Below, piece by piece: positions 1 to 8,426 of a stretch of DNA of 64,000 nucleotides; the first letter of the stretch is position 1, and each line of letters begins with the position of its first letter. The translations under genes and the position numbers were made by a program. The notes under the pieces were generated by a model. It ran no database searches. It was not told where the DNA came from and saw only the letters and a program-made list of their open reading frames with translations. The DNA comes from Natrinema salinisoli (GTDB taxonomy: Archaea > Halobacteriota > Halobacteria > Halobacteriales > Natrialbaceae), in the NCBI RefSeq assembly GCF_020405205.1, contig NZ_CP084469.1:558001-622000 (forward strand). The letters run 5' to 3'.

Positions 1-632
1 TCGTCGATGTCCCAGACGCGCGTTCCGACGAGGTCGTCCGAGGACTGATTTAACACCTCGCAGAGTCGTTCGTTGACGTCGAGAATCGTGCCGTCGGCGT
101 CGTGAATGTCGATCATGTCCGGCGAGTGTTCGAAGAGGGCATCGAGCTCACCCGCCGTCCGGTTTCGGCCGTCCCCGTCGGTAGTTGCGACACCGTCGCT
201 CGAGGATGTTCTCGCCTCGGCACGCGGTTTCGACTCCGTTCGCGTCCGCGATCGGTCGACCGCCGCTCGGATCCGGTCCGCCACGAACTCGTACCCCTCG
301 GCGTCGCTTTCCGACCCGAGATAGTCGGTGACGCCCGCCGATATCGCGTCGCTGGCCATCCGCTCGGACCCGTCGTCCGGGTACAGAATAAACGGGAGAC
401 TCGGATGGTCCGCGCGGACGGCCTCGAGGAATTCGACACCGGTCCGGTCGGATAGGTGGTCGCCCGAGAGGATGCAGTCGACCTCGTGCGCCGCGAGGTA
501 CTCGAGACCGTTACGCGCGTTGACCGCCGTTTCGACGACGAATCCGTCACCGTCACGCTCGAGAACGGTTGCGGCCTCGTCAGCGAGAGTCCCTTCGGGA
601 GCGACGAAAAGGACCCGAACGGGATCTTCCAT
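1..632 (-). CDS. Receiver-PAS signal transduction protein (C-terminus outside window)
   Basis: The reading frame opens at an ATG whose complement is at 630-632 and runs off the left edge, giving about 210 residues. Residues 1-115 look like a response-regulator receiver: a start of type MEDPVRVLFVAPEG and a central DCILSGD whose Asp is the likely phospho-acceptor. After a charged linker a PAS domain begins (ELDALFEHSPDMIDIHDADG, then ILDVNE). Haloarchaea have many receiver-PAS proteins that end in a histidine kinase or a Bat-type GAF/HTH_10 module; which one applies here cannot be seen. The usual N-terminal acidic pair of a receiver is replaced by Ala-Pro, so the receiver may be atypical. The frame is convincing from codon use and domain content; the output domain is unknown. 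Confidence 0.8.
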   Translation of the reverse strand, partial: MEDPVRVLFVAPEGTLADEAATVLERDGDGFVVETAVNARNGLEYLAAHEVDCILSGDHLSDRTGVEFLEAVRADHPSLPFILYPDDGSERMASDAISAGVTDYLGSESDAEGYEFVADRIRAAVDRSRTRTESKPRAEARTSSSDGVATTDGDGRNRTAGELDALFEHSPDMIDIHDADGTILDVNERLCEVLNQSSDDLVGTRVWDID

Positions 633-1047
633 TACTTTATATATCGGCTCGATCGACATAACCGTTCTGGCAAGAAATGCAATTACCGGAAGAAATCGGG
701 CCTGATGCACTCTATACTCTCGATTATTAAATCGATATGCGCGCTATAGAAACGTCTTCAGTTCAACATTTGTTCGAAAATGAAAGGGTTCCATACCATG
801 TCACGGACCGCTCGTCCGCTACGGAGGTTCGACCGCTCACCGAACAGGGGGAAACCGTCTGTCGGTGTCGGTGTCCTCGAAACACGTCGCGTTCCTGTCT
901 GATCTCTACGAGGCCGGGTTTCGTAACTGCAACCCGCAGCGTCCTCCCGGACGATCACGCGACACCAGTTGCGGGGGGTTTACTTTCTTCCCACGGCTGA
1001 AGTCGTGGGCCTCCGCTAGCTACCCGTCACAGCATCGGACGGGATAG
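633..1047. other. Intergenic region, lower GC, no convincing gene
   Basis: This 415-base gap separates the two signalling genes. The first part (about 633-790) is AT-richer than its surroundings and probably holds the promoter of the leftward receiver/PAS gene. Short reading frames on both strands have no recognisable domain. The right end carries the hairpin listed separately at 990-1009. Confidence 0.6.
990..1009. repeat. Hairpin resembling an IS200/IS605-type element end
   Basis: The sequence CCCACGGCTGAAGTCGTGGG folds into an 8-bp stem (one G-T wobble) with a TGAA loop, preceded by TTTACTTTCTTC. Subterminal hairpins of this CCCACGG...CGTGGG kind are common at ends of haloarchaeal IS200/IS605/IS1341 elements. 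No transposase or TnpB frame lies next to it, so this would be a relic or a solo end. It could also be a transcription-termination hairpin for the leftward HalX gene, whose stop lies about 40 bases away. Confidence 0.35.
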
Positions 1048-1635
1048 TCACTCCTGAAGGACCGACTCGCTCGTAATATCTCGACACAGTTGTCGATAGC
1101 CGTCCTGCTCCAGGAGTTCCTGGATCGTGTCGTTGACCTGCACGCGGAGGACGGCCAGCCGATCCTTGAGTTCGGCGTACTCCTGACTCGACTTGCGCTC
1201 GGGTTCGGTTTTCTGATCGTCCAGCAACGCCTTCTTCGACGCGAGCGCGAAGAATTCCTGTAACTGTTCGTCGTACGTCCCCCGAAGGAGCAGTTGGTCG
1301 ATAATTTCGACCAATTCGTCGTTCGAGACCGGTTTGACGAGGTAATCGTCGAATCCCATTTCGATGATGTCGAAATCGGGTTCGACGGCCGTCACCATCG
1401 CAACCCGGCAGTCGAGCGCCCGGTCTCGAATCGTATCGAGAACGGTATCCCCCGAGAGGCCCGGCATCCGCCGATCGAGGAGGACGACGTCGATCGTTTC
1501 GTCGATAGCGTCCAGCGCTTCGTTGCCGTCGTAGGCCGTCTCGACGTCGCATTCGTCATCGAGCCAGGCGGCGTACAGGTTCGCGAGGTCGGGCTCGTCT
1601 TCGACGATCAGGACGGACGGGGTGTCGGTAGTCAT
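1048..1635 (-). CDS. HalX-type response regulator
   Basis: A 195-residue protein. Residues 1-115 form a canonical receiver: acidic residues Glu12/Asp13, phospho-acceptor Asp54 in VVLLDRRMPG, Thr82, and Lys101 in LVKP. The C-terminal 70 residues match the HalX domain, a helical haloarchaeal output module of poorly defined function. There is no DNA-binding domain, so it may act through protein contacts or feed a kinase. It reads leftward, like the receiver/PAS gene beyond the gap, and the two could belong to one signalling pathway. A weak AT-rich box around 1681-1698 could be its promoter. Confidence 0.93.
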   Translation of the reverse strand: MTTDTPSVLIVEDEPDLANLYAAWLDDECDVETAYDGNEALDAIDETIDVVLLDRRMPGLSGDTVLDTIRDRALDCRVAMVTAVEPDFDIIEMGFDDYLVKPVSNDELVEIIDQLLLRGTYDEQLQEFFALASKKALLDDQKTEPERKSSQEYAELKDRLAVLRVQVNDTIQELLEQDGYRQLCRDITSESVLQE

Positions 1636-1816
1636 CGAACTTCCTCCAGGGGTGTCTGTTCGTTGGACGAATTAGCCCCGTCGTATATCAATATACCGGA
1701 CAGTCGCTCGAGAACCGCGTGCCGGGACCGGTCCGGTTCGAGACACACTGATGAACCACTAGGCCGGTCGACCCCGACTGCGGTCCGGACGACACTACTC
1801 CGAACGAATCTCACAG

Positions 1817-3946
1817 TTACTCGAGTTCCCGTTCGATCGTCGCGCGACGCTCGCGGATCTCGGCTGCATCGGCCGTCAGCGTCCGACCGCCGTCGATCGT
1901 GAGCCGGCCGTCGTCAGTCCCCGAGCCGAGTTCGACGACCGGTGCGACGCCGTCGAACGCCTCGCGGACCGCTTCGGGCGACTCCGTCTGGACGAGCGCG
2001 CGCCCCGGCTGTTCGTGGAACAGCGCGCCCGCCGGATCGTCGCTCGGAATCGCCACCTCGAGACCGGCGTCCTCGGTGACCATTTCGGCGAGCGAGACGG
2101 CGAGCCCGCCGTGGCTGACGTCGTGAACCGCGAGCGTCGCGTCGTCGTTCGCGACCGCAGCGAGGGTCTCGACAACGGCCGCCGGATCCGCCGGTAGTTC
2201 GGGGAAGGCGTCGCTGCCGTCGAACCGGGCGAGGTACTCGGAACCGCCGAGGCGAGGAGAGCCAGTTTCGAGTCCGAGATCACCGACGAGGAGGAGAGCA
2301 CCGTCAGGTTCGACGGACAGCGGCGGCGCGTCGTAGCCGTCCTTCGAACCGACCATCGCCAGCGTCGGCGTCGGCGGGATCGGTCCCGCGACGGAGTCGT
2401 TGTACAGGGAAACGTTCCCGCCGACGACCGGCGTCGAGAGGGTTTCGCACATCTCGGCGAGTCCGTCGACGATCCCCTCGAACCCGCCGTACACGTCCGG
2501 CTTTTCCGGGTTCCCGCCGTTGAGACAATCGACTGCGGCGAGCGGGGTCGCGCCCTTTGCCGCGATGTTCGTCGCGTTCTCGAGCGCGATCGCGCGAGCG
2601 CCCTCGTACGGTGCGACGTCGGTCCAGTTCGGTGCGGCACCGGAGGAGAGGGCGAGACCCTGTTCGGCCTCCCGAACCGCGATGATGGCCGCGTCGTCGC
2701 CGGGTCCGACGCTCGTGCGCACGCCGACCTCGTGGTCGTACTGCCGGTAGACCCAGCGCTTCGAGGCGGTGTTCGGACTCGAGACGATCGTTTCGAACGC
2801 CTCCTGGAGATCGACTTCGGGGAGGTCAGTCTCGGGCTGGGCGGGCTCCTCGGACGCGAGGTCGTTCATCGGCGCGCCTTCCCCGAGGAAGTAGGCGTCG
2901 ACGTCGACGACGGATTCACCATCAAAGGTGCAGACGTAGTTCCCGTCCGTGACCTCGCCGATGACCGAACAGCCGAGATCGAACCGCTCGACGATCTCGC
3001 GCACGCGGTCGACGTTGTCCGGCTCGACCTCGTAACACATCCGCTCCTGGGATTCCGCGAGGAGGATCTCGAGCGCGTTCATGTTCGGCTCGCGCTGGTG
3101 GACCCGCTCGAGTTCGATGTGTGCCCCGAGGTCGGCCTTGGCGACCATCTCGCTCGAGGCACCGCCGAGGCCGGCGGCACCGAGGTCCCGCGCCGATTCG
3201 ATCAGTCCCTCGTCGACGAGTTGCTCGTTGGCCTCGATGAGGAGCTTCTCGGCGTAGGGATCGCCCACCTGGACCGCCGGTCGGTCCTCGGTCTCGGCGT
3301 CCTCCGCGAGGTCCTCGCTGGCGAAGCTCGCGCCGCCGAGTCCGTCTCGACCCGTGCCGTTCCCGACCAGCACGAGTTTGTTGCCGGGTTCCTGAGCCTC
3401 GGCGGTGACGAGGCGGTCCTCGTTCGTCAGACCGACGCAGGCGACGTTGACTAGCGGATTCCCCTCGTAATCCGGGTGGAAGTCGACGCTCCCCGCGACC
3501 GTGGGGACGCCGATACAGTTCCCGTAGTGGCTGATTCCCTCGACGACGCCCTCGAAGAGGTACTTCGAGTGCTCGTCGTCGAACTCGCCGAAGTACAGCG
3601 AGTCCGCGAGCGCGACCGGGTAGGCGCCCATCGAGAGCGTGTCCCGGACGATGCCGCCCACGCCCGTCGCAGCGCCGTCGAACGGATCCACGTAGGAGGG
3701 GTGGTTGTGGCTCTCGATCCCCATCGTAATATACGTCTCATCGTCCAGCGCGACGACCGCCGCGTCGTCGCCCGGCCCGACGACGACCTGCTCGCCCTCG
3801 CTGTCGAAGGCCGACAACAGCGGTCGCGAGGAGCGGTACGCGCAGTGCTCGCTCCAGAGGTTCTCGAACAGCGCCGCCTCCGCTCGAGTCGGTTCCCGGT
3901 CCAGCTCGGAGACGACGAGTTCGCGGTCCGAATCGGCAAGACTCAT
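1817..3946 (-). CDS. purL: Phosphoribosylformylglycinamidine synthase subunit PurL
   Basis: A 709-residue small-type PurL, the synthetase subunit that converts FGAR, ATP and ammonia to FGAM in purine synthesis, acting with PurQ and PurS (not in this window). The N-terminal motif [11 protein letters not shown] (residues 30-40) holds the conserved active-site His. Two AIR-synthase-like halves follow, each with a glycine-rich GPGDDAA nucleotide-binding motif (near residue 58 and near residue 415). Length fits the archaeal/Gram-positive small form, not the 1300-residue enterobacterial form. Start at the first [13 protein letters not shown]. It stands alone, with convergent or divergent neighbours. 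Confidence 0.97.
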   Translation of the reverse strand: MSLADSDRELVVSELDREPTRAEAALFENLWSEHCAYRSSRPLLSAFDSEGEQVVVGPGDDAAVVALDDETYITMGIESHNHPSYVDPFDGAATGVGGIVRDTLSMGAYPVALADSLYFGEFDDEHSKYLFEGVVEGISHYGNCIGVPTVAGSVDFHPDYEGNPLVNVACVGLTNEDRLVTAEAQEPGNKLVLVGNGTGRDGLGGASFASEDLAEDAETEDRPAVQVGDPYAEKLLIEANEQLVDEGLIESARDLGAAGLGGASSEMVAKADLGAHIELERVHQREPNMNALEILLAESQERMCYEVEPDNVDRVREIVERFDLGCSVIGEVTDGNYVCTFDGESVVDVDAYFLGEGAPMNDLASEEPAQPETDLPEVDLQEAFETIVSSPNTASKRWVYRQYDHEVGVRTSVGPGDDAAIIAVREAEQGLALSSGAAPNWTDVAPYEGARAIALENATNIAAKGATPLAAVDCLNGGNPEKPDVYGGFEGIVDGLAEMCETLSTPVVGGNVSLYNDSVAGPIPPTPTLAMVGSKDGYDAPPLSVEPDGALLLVGDLGLETGSPRLGGSEYLARFDGSDAFPELPADPAAVVETLAAVANDDATLAVHDVSHGGLAVSLAEMVTEDAGLEVAIPSDDPAGALFHEQPGRALVQTESPEAVREAFDGVAPVVELGSGTDDGRLTIDGGRTLTADAAEIRERRATIERELE

Positions 3947-4087
3947 TCATGTCGGTGGTGGAAGTCGGACAGTAAAGGGGTTTCCATATACACGGTCGTG
4001 CATTGATCGCCGGTGCTCGCCGTCGCGAGACGACGCGACAGTCCTGTCGGAAACGTTTACTATCGCGCAGTGTGACCCGAGGGACGA

Positions 4088-4474
4088 ATGGTCGACGACA
4101 GCGTCGAATACCCGGAACTGGTCGACGTGCTTCGATACGAGACCGCGGACGGTCCCAGCTATCGATCGGTTCCGGCGGGAGACGGAAAGCAGATTGTCGC
4201 CGTTCACGAGGACGAGTTCCGCAAGCGGCGGCAGATGCGACGGCTGCTGCTTGGAATCGTAGTGGCCGTCGTGGTGGGATACGGCATCCTGACCGGAAGC
4301 GGACTTCTCGGTGGACTCGCTGCCGGTTTCGTCCTCTTCGCCGGGTGGCGTTTCGAAATCGACCAGAACGACCTCCGACCGGACCTGGTCGACGAACGGA
4401 TTCGACGGGAACGGGCGACGGAGACGTACGAGATAGACAGCCACTCGGACGATCCCTGGACGGATCAACAGTAA
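4088..4474 (+). CDS. Small membrane protein, unknown function
   Basis: A 128-residue protein with a soluble acidic N-terminus of about 50 residues, a basic stretch (FRKRRQMRR), two closely spaced hydrophobic segments (about residues 55-90) and an acidic C-terminus. The pattern suggests a membrane hairpin with both ends in the cytoplasm. I do not recognise a named family; similar short proteins are frequent in haloarchaea. It reads divergently from purL and ahead of the PHP gene. Confidence 0.75.
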   Translation: MVDDSVEYPELVDVLRYETADGPSYRSVPAGDGKQIVAVHEDEFRKRRQMRRLLLGIVVAVVVGYGILTGSGLLGGLAAGFVLFAGWRFEIDQNDLRPDLVDERIRRERATETYEIDSHSDDPWTDQQ

Positions 4475-4561
4475 TGCCTCTCGAGGGGACTCAAACCGCG
4501 ACGTCGCACCCCCGGCATGCGGACCGAGTCGTTTTTGATCAGGCCGCCTAAACGTGCGCTC

Positions 4562-5245
4562 GTGCTGTCGGTCGAACTTCACACGCATTCGTCGCTGTCC
4601 TACGACGGCCGGGACCCGATCGAGCTCATCCTCGAGCAGGCCGAGGCCGTCGGCCTCGACGCGATCGCGGTGACGGACCACGACGAGATCGACGCGAGCC
4701 TCGAGGCCGTCGAGCGCGCCCCCGACTACGGGCTGGTCGGGATTCCCGGGATGGAGATCTCGAGCAAGGCGGGGCACGTGCTCGGGCTCGGGCTCGAGGA
4801 GGCCGTCCCGCCGGGACTCTCGTTCGAATCGACGCTCGAGGCGATCCACGACCAGGGCGGGCTGGCCGTGGTTCCCCATCCCTTTCAGGAGTCGCGCCAC
4901 GGCGTGATGGCCCGCATTACCCGCGATCAGCTCGCGCTGGGCGACGCGATCGAGGTCTACAACTCCCGGCTGTTCACCGGCCGGGCGAACCGTCAGGCCG
5001 AACGGTACGCCAAATCCCGCGACCTACCGATGACCGCGGGCAGCGACGCCCACATCAGCGAGATGGTCGGGCAGGCGGTCACCCGGGTCGACGCCGACGA
5101 GCGCTCCGCCGACGCCATCCTCGAGGCGATCGCCGACGGCCGGACGACCGTCGAAGGGAAGCGAACGCCGTGGCGGATCAGCGTCCAGCAGTTCGCCGGC
5201 GGCGTCACGCGACGGGTGAGCCACGTTTTGAAACTACTCAGATGA
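4562..5245 (+). CDS. PHP-domain metal-dependent phosphoesterase
   Basis: About 227 residues from a GTG start at 4562, chosen because the PHP fold begins immediately after it (ELHTHSSLSYDGRDP); an upstream ATG at 4517 would add 15 residues that do not look like domain sequence. Metal-ligand motifs are in order: HTHSS, TDHDEID, EIS, PHP (VVPHPFQ) and GSDAH. The family includes histidinol phosphatase-like and nucleotide phosphoesterases of the TrpH/YciV type, which hydrolyse phosphate esters with two or three metal ions. The substrate cannot be told from sequence. The asparagine-synthase-like gene follows 16 bases after its stop and may be cotranscribed. Confidence 0.88.
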   Translation: MLSVELHTHSSLSYDGRDPIELILEQAEAVGLDAIAVTDHDEIDASLEAVERAPDYGLVGIPGMEISSKAGHVLGLGLEEAVPPGLSFESTLEAIHDQGGLAVVPHPFQESRHGVMARITRDQLALGDAIEVYNSRLFTGRANRQAERYAKSRDLPMTAGSDAHISEMVGQAVTRVDADERSADAILEAIADGRTTVEGKRTPWRISVQQFAGGVTRRVSHVLKLLR

Positions 5246-5261
5246 CGGGTATTCAGTCACG

Positions 5262-6392
5262 ATGACCGACGCGACGCTTCGCGGTGCCGAGCCACCGACC
5301 GTTCGAGACGCCCTCGAGCGCAACGATCCCCTCCCGGGGACGGCGGGCTTCGCCGGAGAAATCGACGGCCGACTCGTTCGCGACGTGCTCGGGCGGGTAC
5401 CGCTGTTCGTCGACGGCTCCGAGACCGCGACCGCGGATCGGTCGTGGTCGTTCGAGCCGACCACACTCGAGGACCCCGTGCTCTTTCCGGCTGGTGCAGT
5501 TGCAACCCCGGCCGACCCACTCCCGGAGCCGGAATCTCACTGGCCGCTGCCGGATCCCGACCCGCTCGACCCCGAGTCCGCACTCGAGGGCCTCGAGAAC
5601 GCGATCGAAACGGCGACGAACGCCGTCCGGGGAGAGGACCGCGATATCGCCGTCGCCTTTTCGGGTGGCGTCGACTCGGCGCTGGTCGCCGAGCTGCTCG
5701 ACGCGCCGCTGTACGTCGTCGGCTTCCCGGACAGTCACGACGTCGACGCCGCGCGCACGGCCGCCGACGCGATGGGCCGCGATCTCACCGTCGTCGAACT
5801 CGAGCCGACCGACCTCGAGCGCGCCGTGCCCGAGGTCGCCCGCGCGACCGGTCGCACGAACGCGATGGACGTCCAGATTGCGTTGCCTCTGTACCTAGTA
5901 GGCGAACGCGTCGCAGCGGACGGGTTCGACGCCCTCGCCGTCGGTCAGGGTGCCGACGAACTGTTCGGCGGCTACGAGAAGGTCGTCCGGCTCGACCACC
6001 GGGTCGACGCCGAGACCACTCGCGGTGCCGTCCGAGAGGGGATCCGCAGCCTGCCCGACCAGCTCCCGCGTGACGTCCTGACGATCGAAGCGACGGGCCT
6101 CGAGCCGGTCGCTCCCTTCCTCCACGACGCCGTCGTCGATGCGGCGCTCCGGTTGCCGGACGAGTTGCTGGCCGACGACGACGAGCGAAAGCGGGGGTTC
6201 CGACGAGTGGCTGCCGAATATCTGCCCGACGAGGTCGCTGCGCGGGACAAGAAAGCAGTCCAGTACGGCAGCCTCGTGGCCCGCGAACTCGACCGGCTGG
6301 CTCGGCAGGCGGGCTACAAGCGCCGGATCGACGATCACGTCACGAAGTACGTCGCCGCGCTGCTCGAAGACGGCACGACTCAGCGCGAGTGA
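5262..6392 (+). CDS. Asparagine synthase-like protein without a glutaminase domain
   Basis: A 376-residue protein whose ATP-pyrophosphatase signature SGGVDS sits at residues 134-139, followed by GQGADELFGGY and a C-terminal KKAVQYGS typical of asparagine synthase C domains. The N-terminal 125 residues are too short for a class II glutamine amidotransferase and lack the nucleophilic Cys2; only a stub (GFAGEIDGRLVRDVLG) recalls that fold. It could use ammonia or amidate another carboxylate. Related stand-alone synthetase domains are known in haloarchaea. It is probably in an operon with the PHP gene. Confidence 0.85.
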   Translation: MTDATLRGAEPPTVRDALERNDPLPGTAGFAGEIDGRLVRDVLGRVPLFVDGSETATADRSWSFEPTTLEDPVLFPAGAVATPADPLPEPESHWPLPDPDPLDPESALEGLENAIETATNAVRGEDRDIAVAFSGGVDSALVAELLDAPLYVVGFPDSHDVDAARTAADAMGRDLTVVELEPTDLERAVPEVARATGRTNAMDVQIALPLYLVGERVAADGFDALAVGQGADELFGGYEKVVRLDHRVDAETTRGAVREGIRSLPDQLPRDVLTIEATGLEPVAPFLHDAVVDAALRLPDELLADDDERKRGFRRVAAEYLPDEVAARDKKAVQYGSLVARELDRLARQAGYKRRIDDHVTKYVAALLEDGTTQRE

Positions 6393-6410
6393 CCCACGAC
6401 CGTTCCCATC

Positions 6411-6737
6411 TCAGGACGGGAGCGGACAGAGGCTCGCGGTGAAAATCGCCGTCTCGTCGGTTTCGTTTCTCGCGCCGTGGTCGACGCCACGTTCGTGGTG
6501 GACGACGCCGGGCGCGTCGATCCGTTCGCTTTCGTCGCCCTGTACAACCGTCACCGTCCCCTCGAGAACGTGGAAGACGTTCGTGCTGTCGGCGTGGTCG
6601 TGGGCCTCGAGTTCCGCACCCGACCCGAGGGCGAACGCCTTCACGAGCACGTCGTCGGTGACGACCAGTTCCGCGGTCTCGACCTCGCCGTCGGCCGGCT
6701 CGAGGTCGGCGATCGACTCGGCATACGTATCGAGCAT
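6411..6737 (-). CDS. Cupin-domain protein
   Basis: About 108 residues from the ATG complementary to 6735-6737 (MLDTYAESIADLEP). A longer frame starts at 6848, but its extra 37 residues are Arg/Ser-rich and look like shadow sequence. The cupin pattern is visible: GSGAELEAHDHADSTNVFHVLEG is motif 1 (its two His and Glu are metal ligands) and the GVVHHERGVDHG stretch supplies the motif 2 His. It is a single-domain cupin of unknown ligand; many bind a divalent metal and small acids or act as sensors. It converges with the preceding gene. Confidence 0.85.
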   Translation of the reverse strand: MLDTYAESIADLEPADGEVETAELVVTDDVLVKAFALGSGAELEAHDHADSTNVFHVLEGTVTVVQGDESERIDAPGVVHHERGVDHGARNETDETAIFTASLCPLPS

Positions 6738-6878
6738 ACGGCTCGATTCGCTCGGGCGCGGTTTAACGGCAGGGGTACCGGAGAGGAGGGCTCGACGAGA
6801 GGGACGCGTCGCTCTCCGATCGTGACTGGCGTGAAAACGTGGGTACACCCAACTAGCGCTTTTCGAGTCGGTACCCGC

Positions 6879-7970
6879 TCAGTCTTCGGTCTCGGTCGGC
6901 AGCTTGTTCGTGGGTTCGTACGTCACGTTTTCGGAGACCGTTCGGCGGTTCTGTTCGCCGATCCGATCGGCGACCTCGCCGACGACGTCCTCGAGGTGAC
7001 TCTGGACCTCGCTGTCGTCGTCCTTGACGAGTGCGCCCTCGCTGCCGTCGGCCCCGAAGTCGGGGTGGATCGGAATTCGACCCAGCAGCGGCACGTCGTA
7101 CTTGTCGACGATGGTGTCCGCGCCGCCGGTCCCGAACAGCCCGTGCTGGTCGCCACAGGACGGGCAGACGAACGAGCTCATGTTCTCGACCACGCCCAGT
7201 ACCGGGGTGTCGTGTTTGTTGAACATCTGAATCCCCTTTCTGGTGTCGTCTAACGCCATCTCCTGGGGCGTCGTGACGACGACCGATCCGGTCACCGGCA
7301 TCGACTGCAGCAGGTTCAGCGTCGCGTCGCCGGTCCCCGGCGGCAGGTCTACGATGAGGTAGTCGAGCCGACCCCACTCGACGCCCTCGAGGAACTTCAT
7401 CATGAACTTGTTGACCATCGGCCCGCGCAGGATCGCGGGGTCGTCGTCGTCCTCCATCATCATGCCCATGCTGATGATGCGGACGCCGTCCGAGCGGGGC
7501 GGCACGATCTCCTCGTTCGGCGTGACGCCGGGATCGCTCTCGGGAGGGAGTATCTGCGGGACGTTGGGACCGTGAATGTCGGCGTCGAGCAATCCGACGT
7601 TCGCGCCGCGCTTGTCGAGTCCGGCAGCGAGATTCGCCGCGACGGTCGTTTTCCCGACGCCGCCCTTCCCGGAGGAGACGGCGATGACGTTCCGAACGCG
7701 CGGGAGGACGTCCTCGTCGAAGCCGTGGTCCTCGCCGACGTGTGCCCGCAGGTCGGCCTCGAGACCGGCCTCCTGAATGACCTCGCGGATGCGGTTCCCC
7801 AGTTCCAGCTCCGAGGGCGCGTACGGCGCGTTAAACGCGAGCGAGATCCGGGCCGTTTCGTCGTCGATCGTGACGTCGTTGACCAGTCCCAGCGAGATGA
7901 TGTCGTCGCCGAGCTCCGGATCCTCGACCCCCTCGAGTTTGATTTCGAGCTCGTGTTCTGTGATGCTCAT
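6879..7970 (-). CDS. Mrp/ApbC-family iron-sulfur cluster carrier ATPase
   Basis: A 363-residue protein. Residues 1-80 form a MIP18/DUF59 domain; a deviant Walker A loop GKGGVGKTT lies at residues 101-109, with Switch/Walker B motifs LLDADIHGPN and IVDLPPGTGD after it. A CPSCG motif in the C-terminal part is the CxxC that binds a bridging [4Fe-4S] cluster in Mrp/Nbp35 proteins. The role in the family is assembly and transfer of Fe-S clusters to apo-proteins in the cytoplasm. Iron-sulfur respiratory genes lie about 150 bases upstream on the same strand, but a distinct intergenic gap argues for its own promoter. Confidence 0.95.
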   Translation of the reverse strand: MSITEHELEIKLEGVEDPELGDDIISLGLVNDVTIDDETARISLAFNAPYAPSELELGNRIREVIQEAGLEADLRAHVGEDHGFDEDVLPRVRNVIAVSSGKGGVGKTTVAANLAAGLDKRGANVGLLDADIHGPNVPQILPPESDPGVTPNEEIVPPRSDGVRIISMGMMMEDDDDPAILRGPMVNKFMMKFLEGVEWGRLDYLIVDLPPGTGDATLNLLQSMPVTGSVVVTTPQEMALDDTRKGIQMFNKHDTPVLGVVENMSSFVCPSCGDQHGLFGTGGADTIVDKYDVPLLGRIPIHPDFGADGSEGALVKDDDSEVQSHLEDVVGEVADRIGEQNRRTVSENVTYEPTNKLPTETED

Positions 7971-8114
7971 AGTGTCGATCTACTAGCCGAATGAAGGGCG
8001 CGGAACGGCATACGTGTGATGGTTCGGTACGCGAGTGAAGAGAGACTGCAGGCTGGAACATAGCGGTCGTCGTCGCGAAAAATGAAGCGCTGGTCGGAGA
8101 CGATACGGGTTCGG

Positions 8115-8426
8115 TTACGGCGGGCCGACGGCGCTGAACGGCTCCGGTGGGCCGCCATAGAAGACGATGCCGATCAGGACGGTCAGGATGAACATCCCGA
8201 CCCACATCGACGTCGTCAGACCGACGAGGTAGCCCACGCCGAGCAGTCCGGACTTCGTGTCGCGGGGTTCACCGAGGAACCAGGCCGCGAGCATGATGTA
8301 GACCGGAACCAGGATGACGGCGAAGATGATCCAGGTCCCCTCGTTGGCGAATCCGGTGAAGCCGGCGGTACCGTCGTAGCCGTGGTAGAGCAGTTCCAAC
8401 GGAACGGTTGTCAGTGATGCACTCAT
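8115..8426 (-). CDS. Small membrane subunit of the FeS/NrfD complex
   Basis: A 103-residue protein with two clear hydrophobic segments (residues about 30-52 and 65-92) and short acidic ends. Its ATG overlaps the stop of the NrfD-type gene by four bases (ATGA), so it is the third gene of that operon. I do not recognise a named family. By position it is probably an accessory membrane subunit that stabilises the NrfD anchor. It has no visible cofactor-binding motif. Confidence 0.8.
   Translation of the reverse strand: MSASLTTVPLELLYHGYDGTAGFTGFANEGTWIIFAVILVPVYIMLAAWFLGEPRDTKSGLLGVGYLVGLTTSMWVGMFILTVLIGIVFYGGPPEPFSAVGPP

Noticed and set aside
1632-1814. 60-codon frame upstream of the HalX regulator with a four-base overlap
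   Set aside because: Overlap pattern is suggestive, but composition is not acidic, there is no domain, and the region should contain the promoter.
3947-4900. 317-codon minus-strand frame over the small membrane protein and PHP genes
   Set aside because: Antisense to two genes with better support (PHP metal motifs, membrane topology); no domain in the translation.
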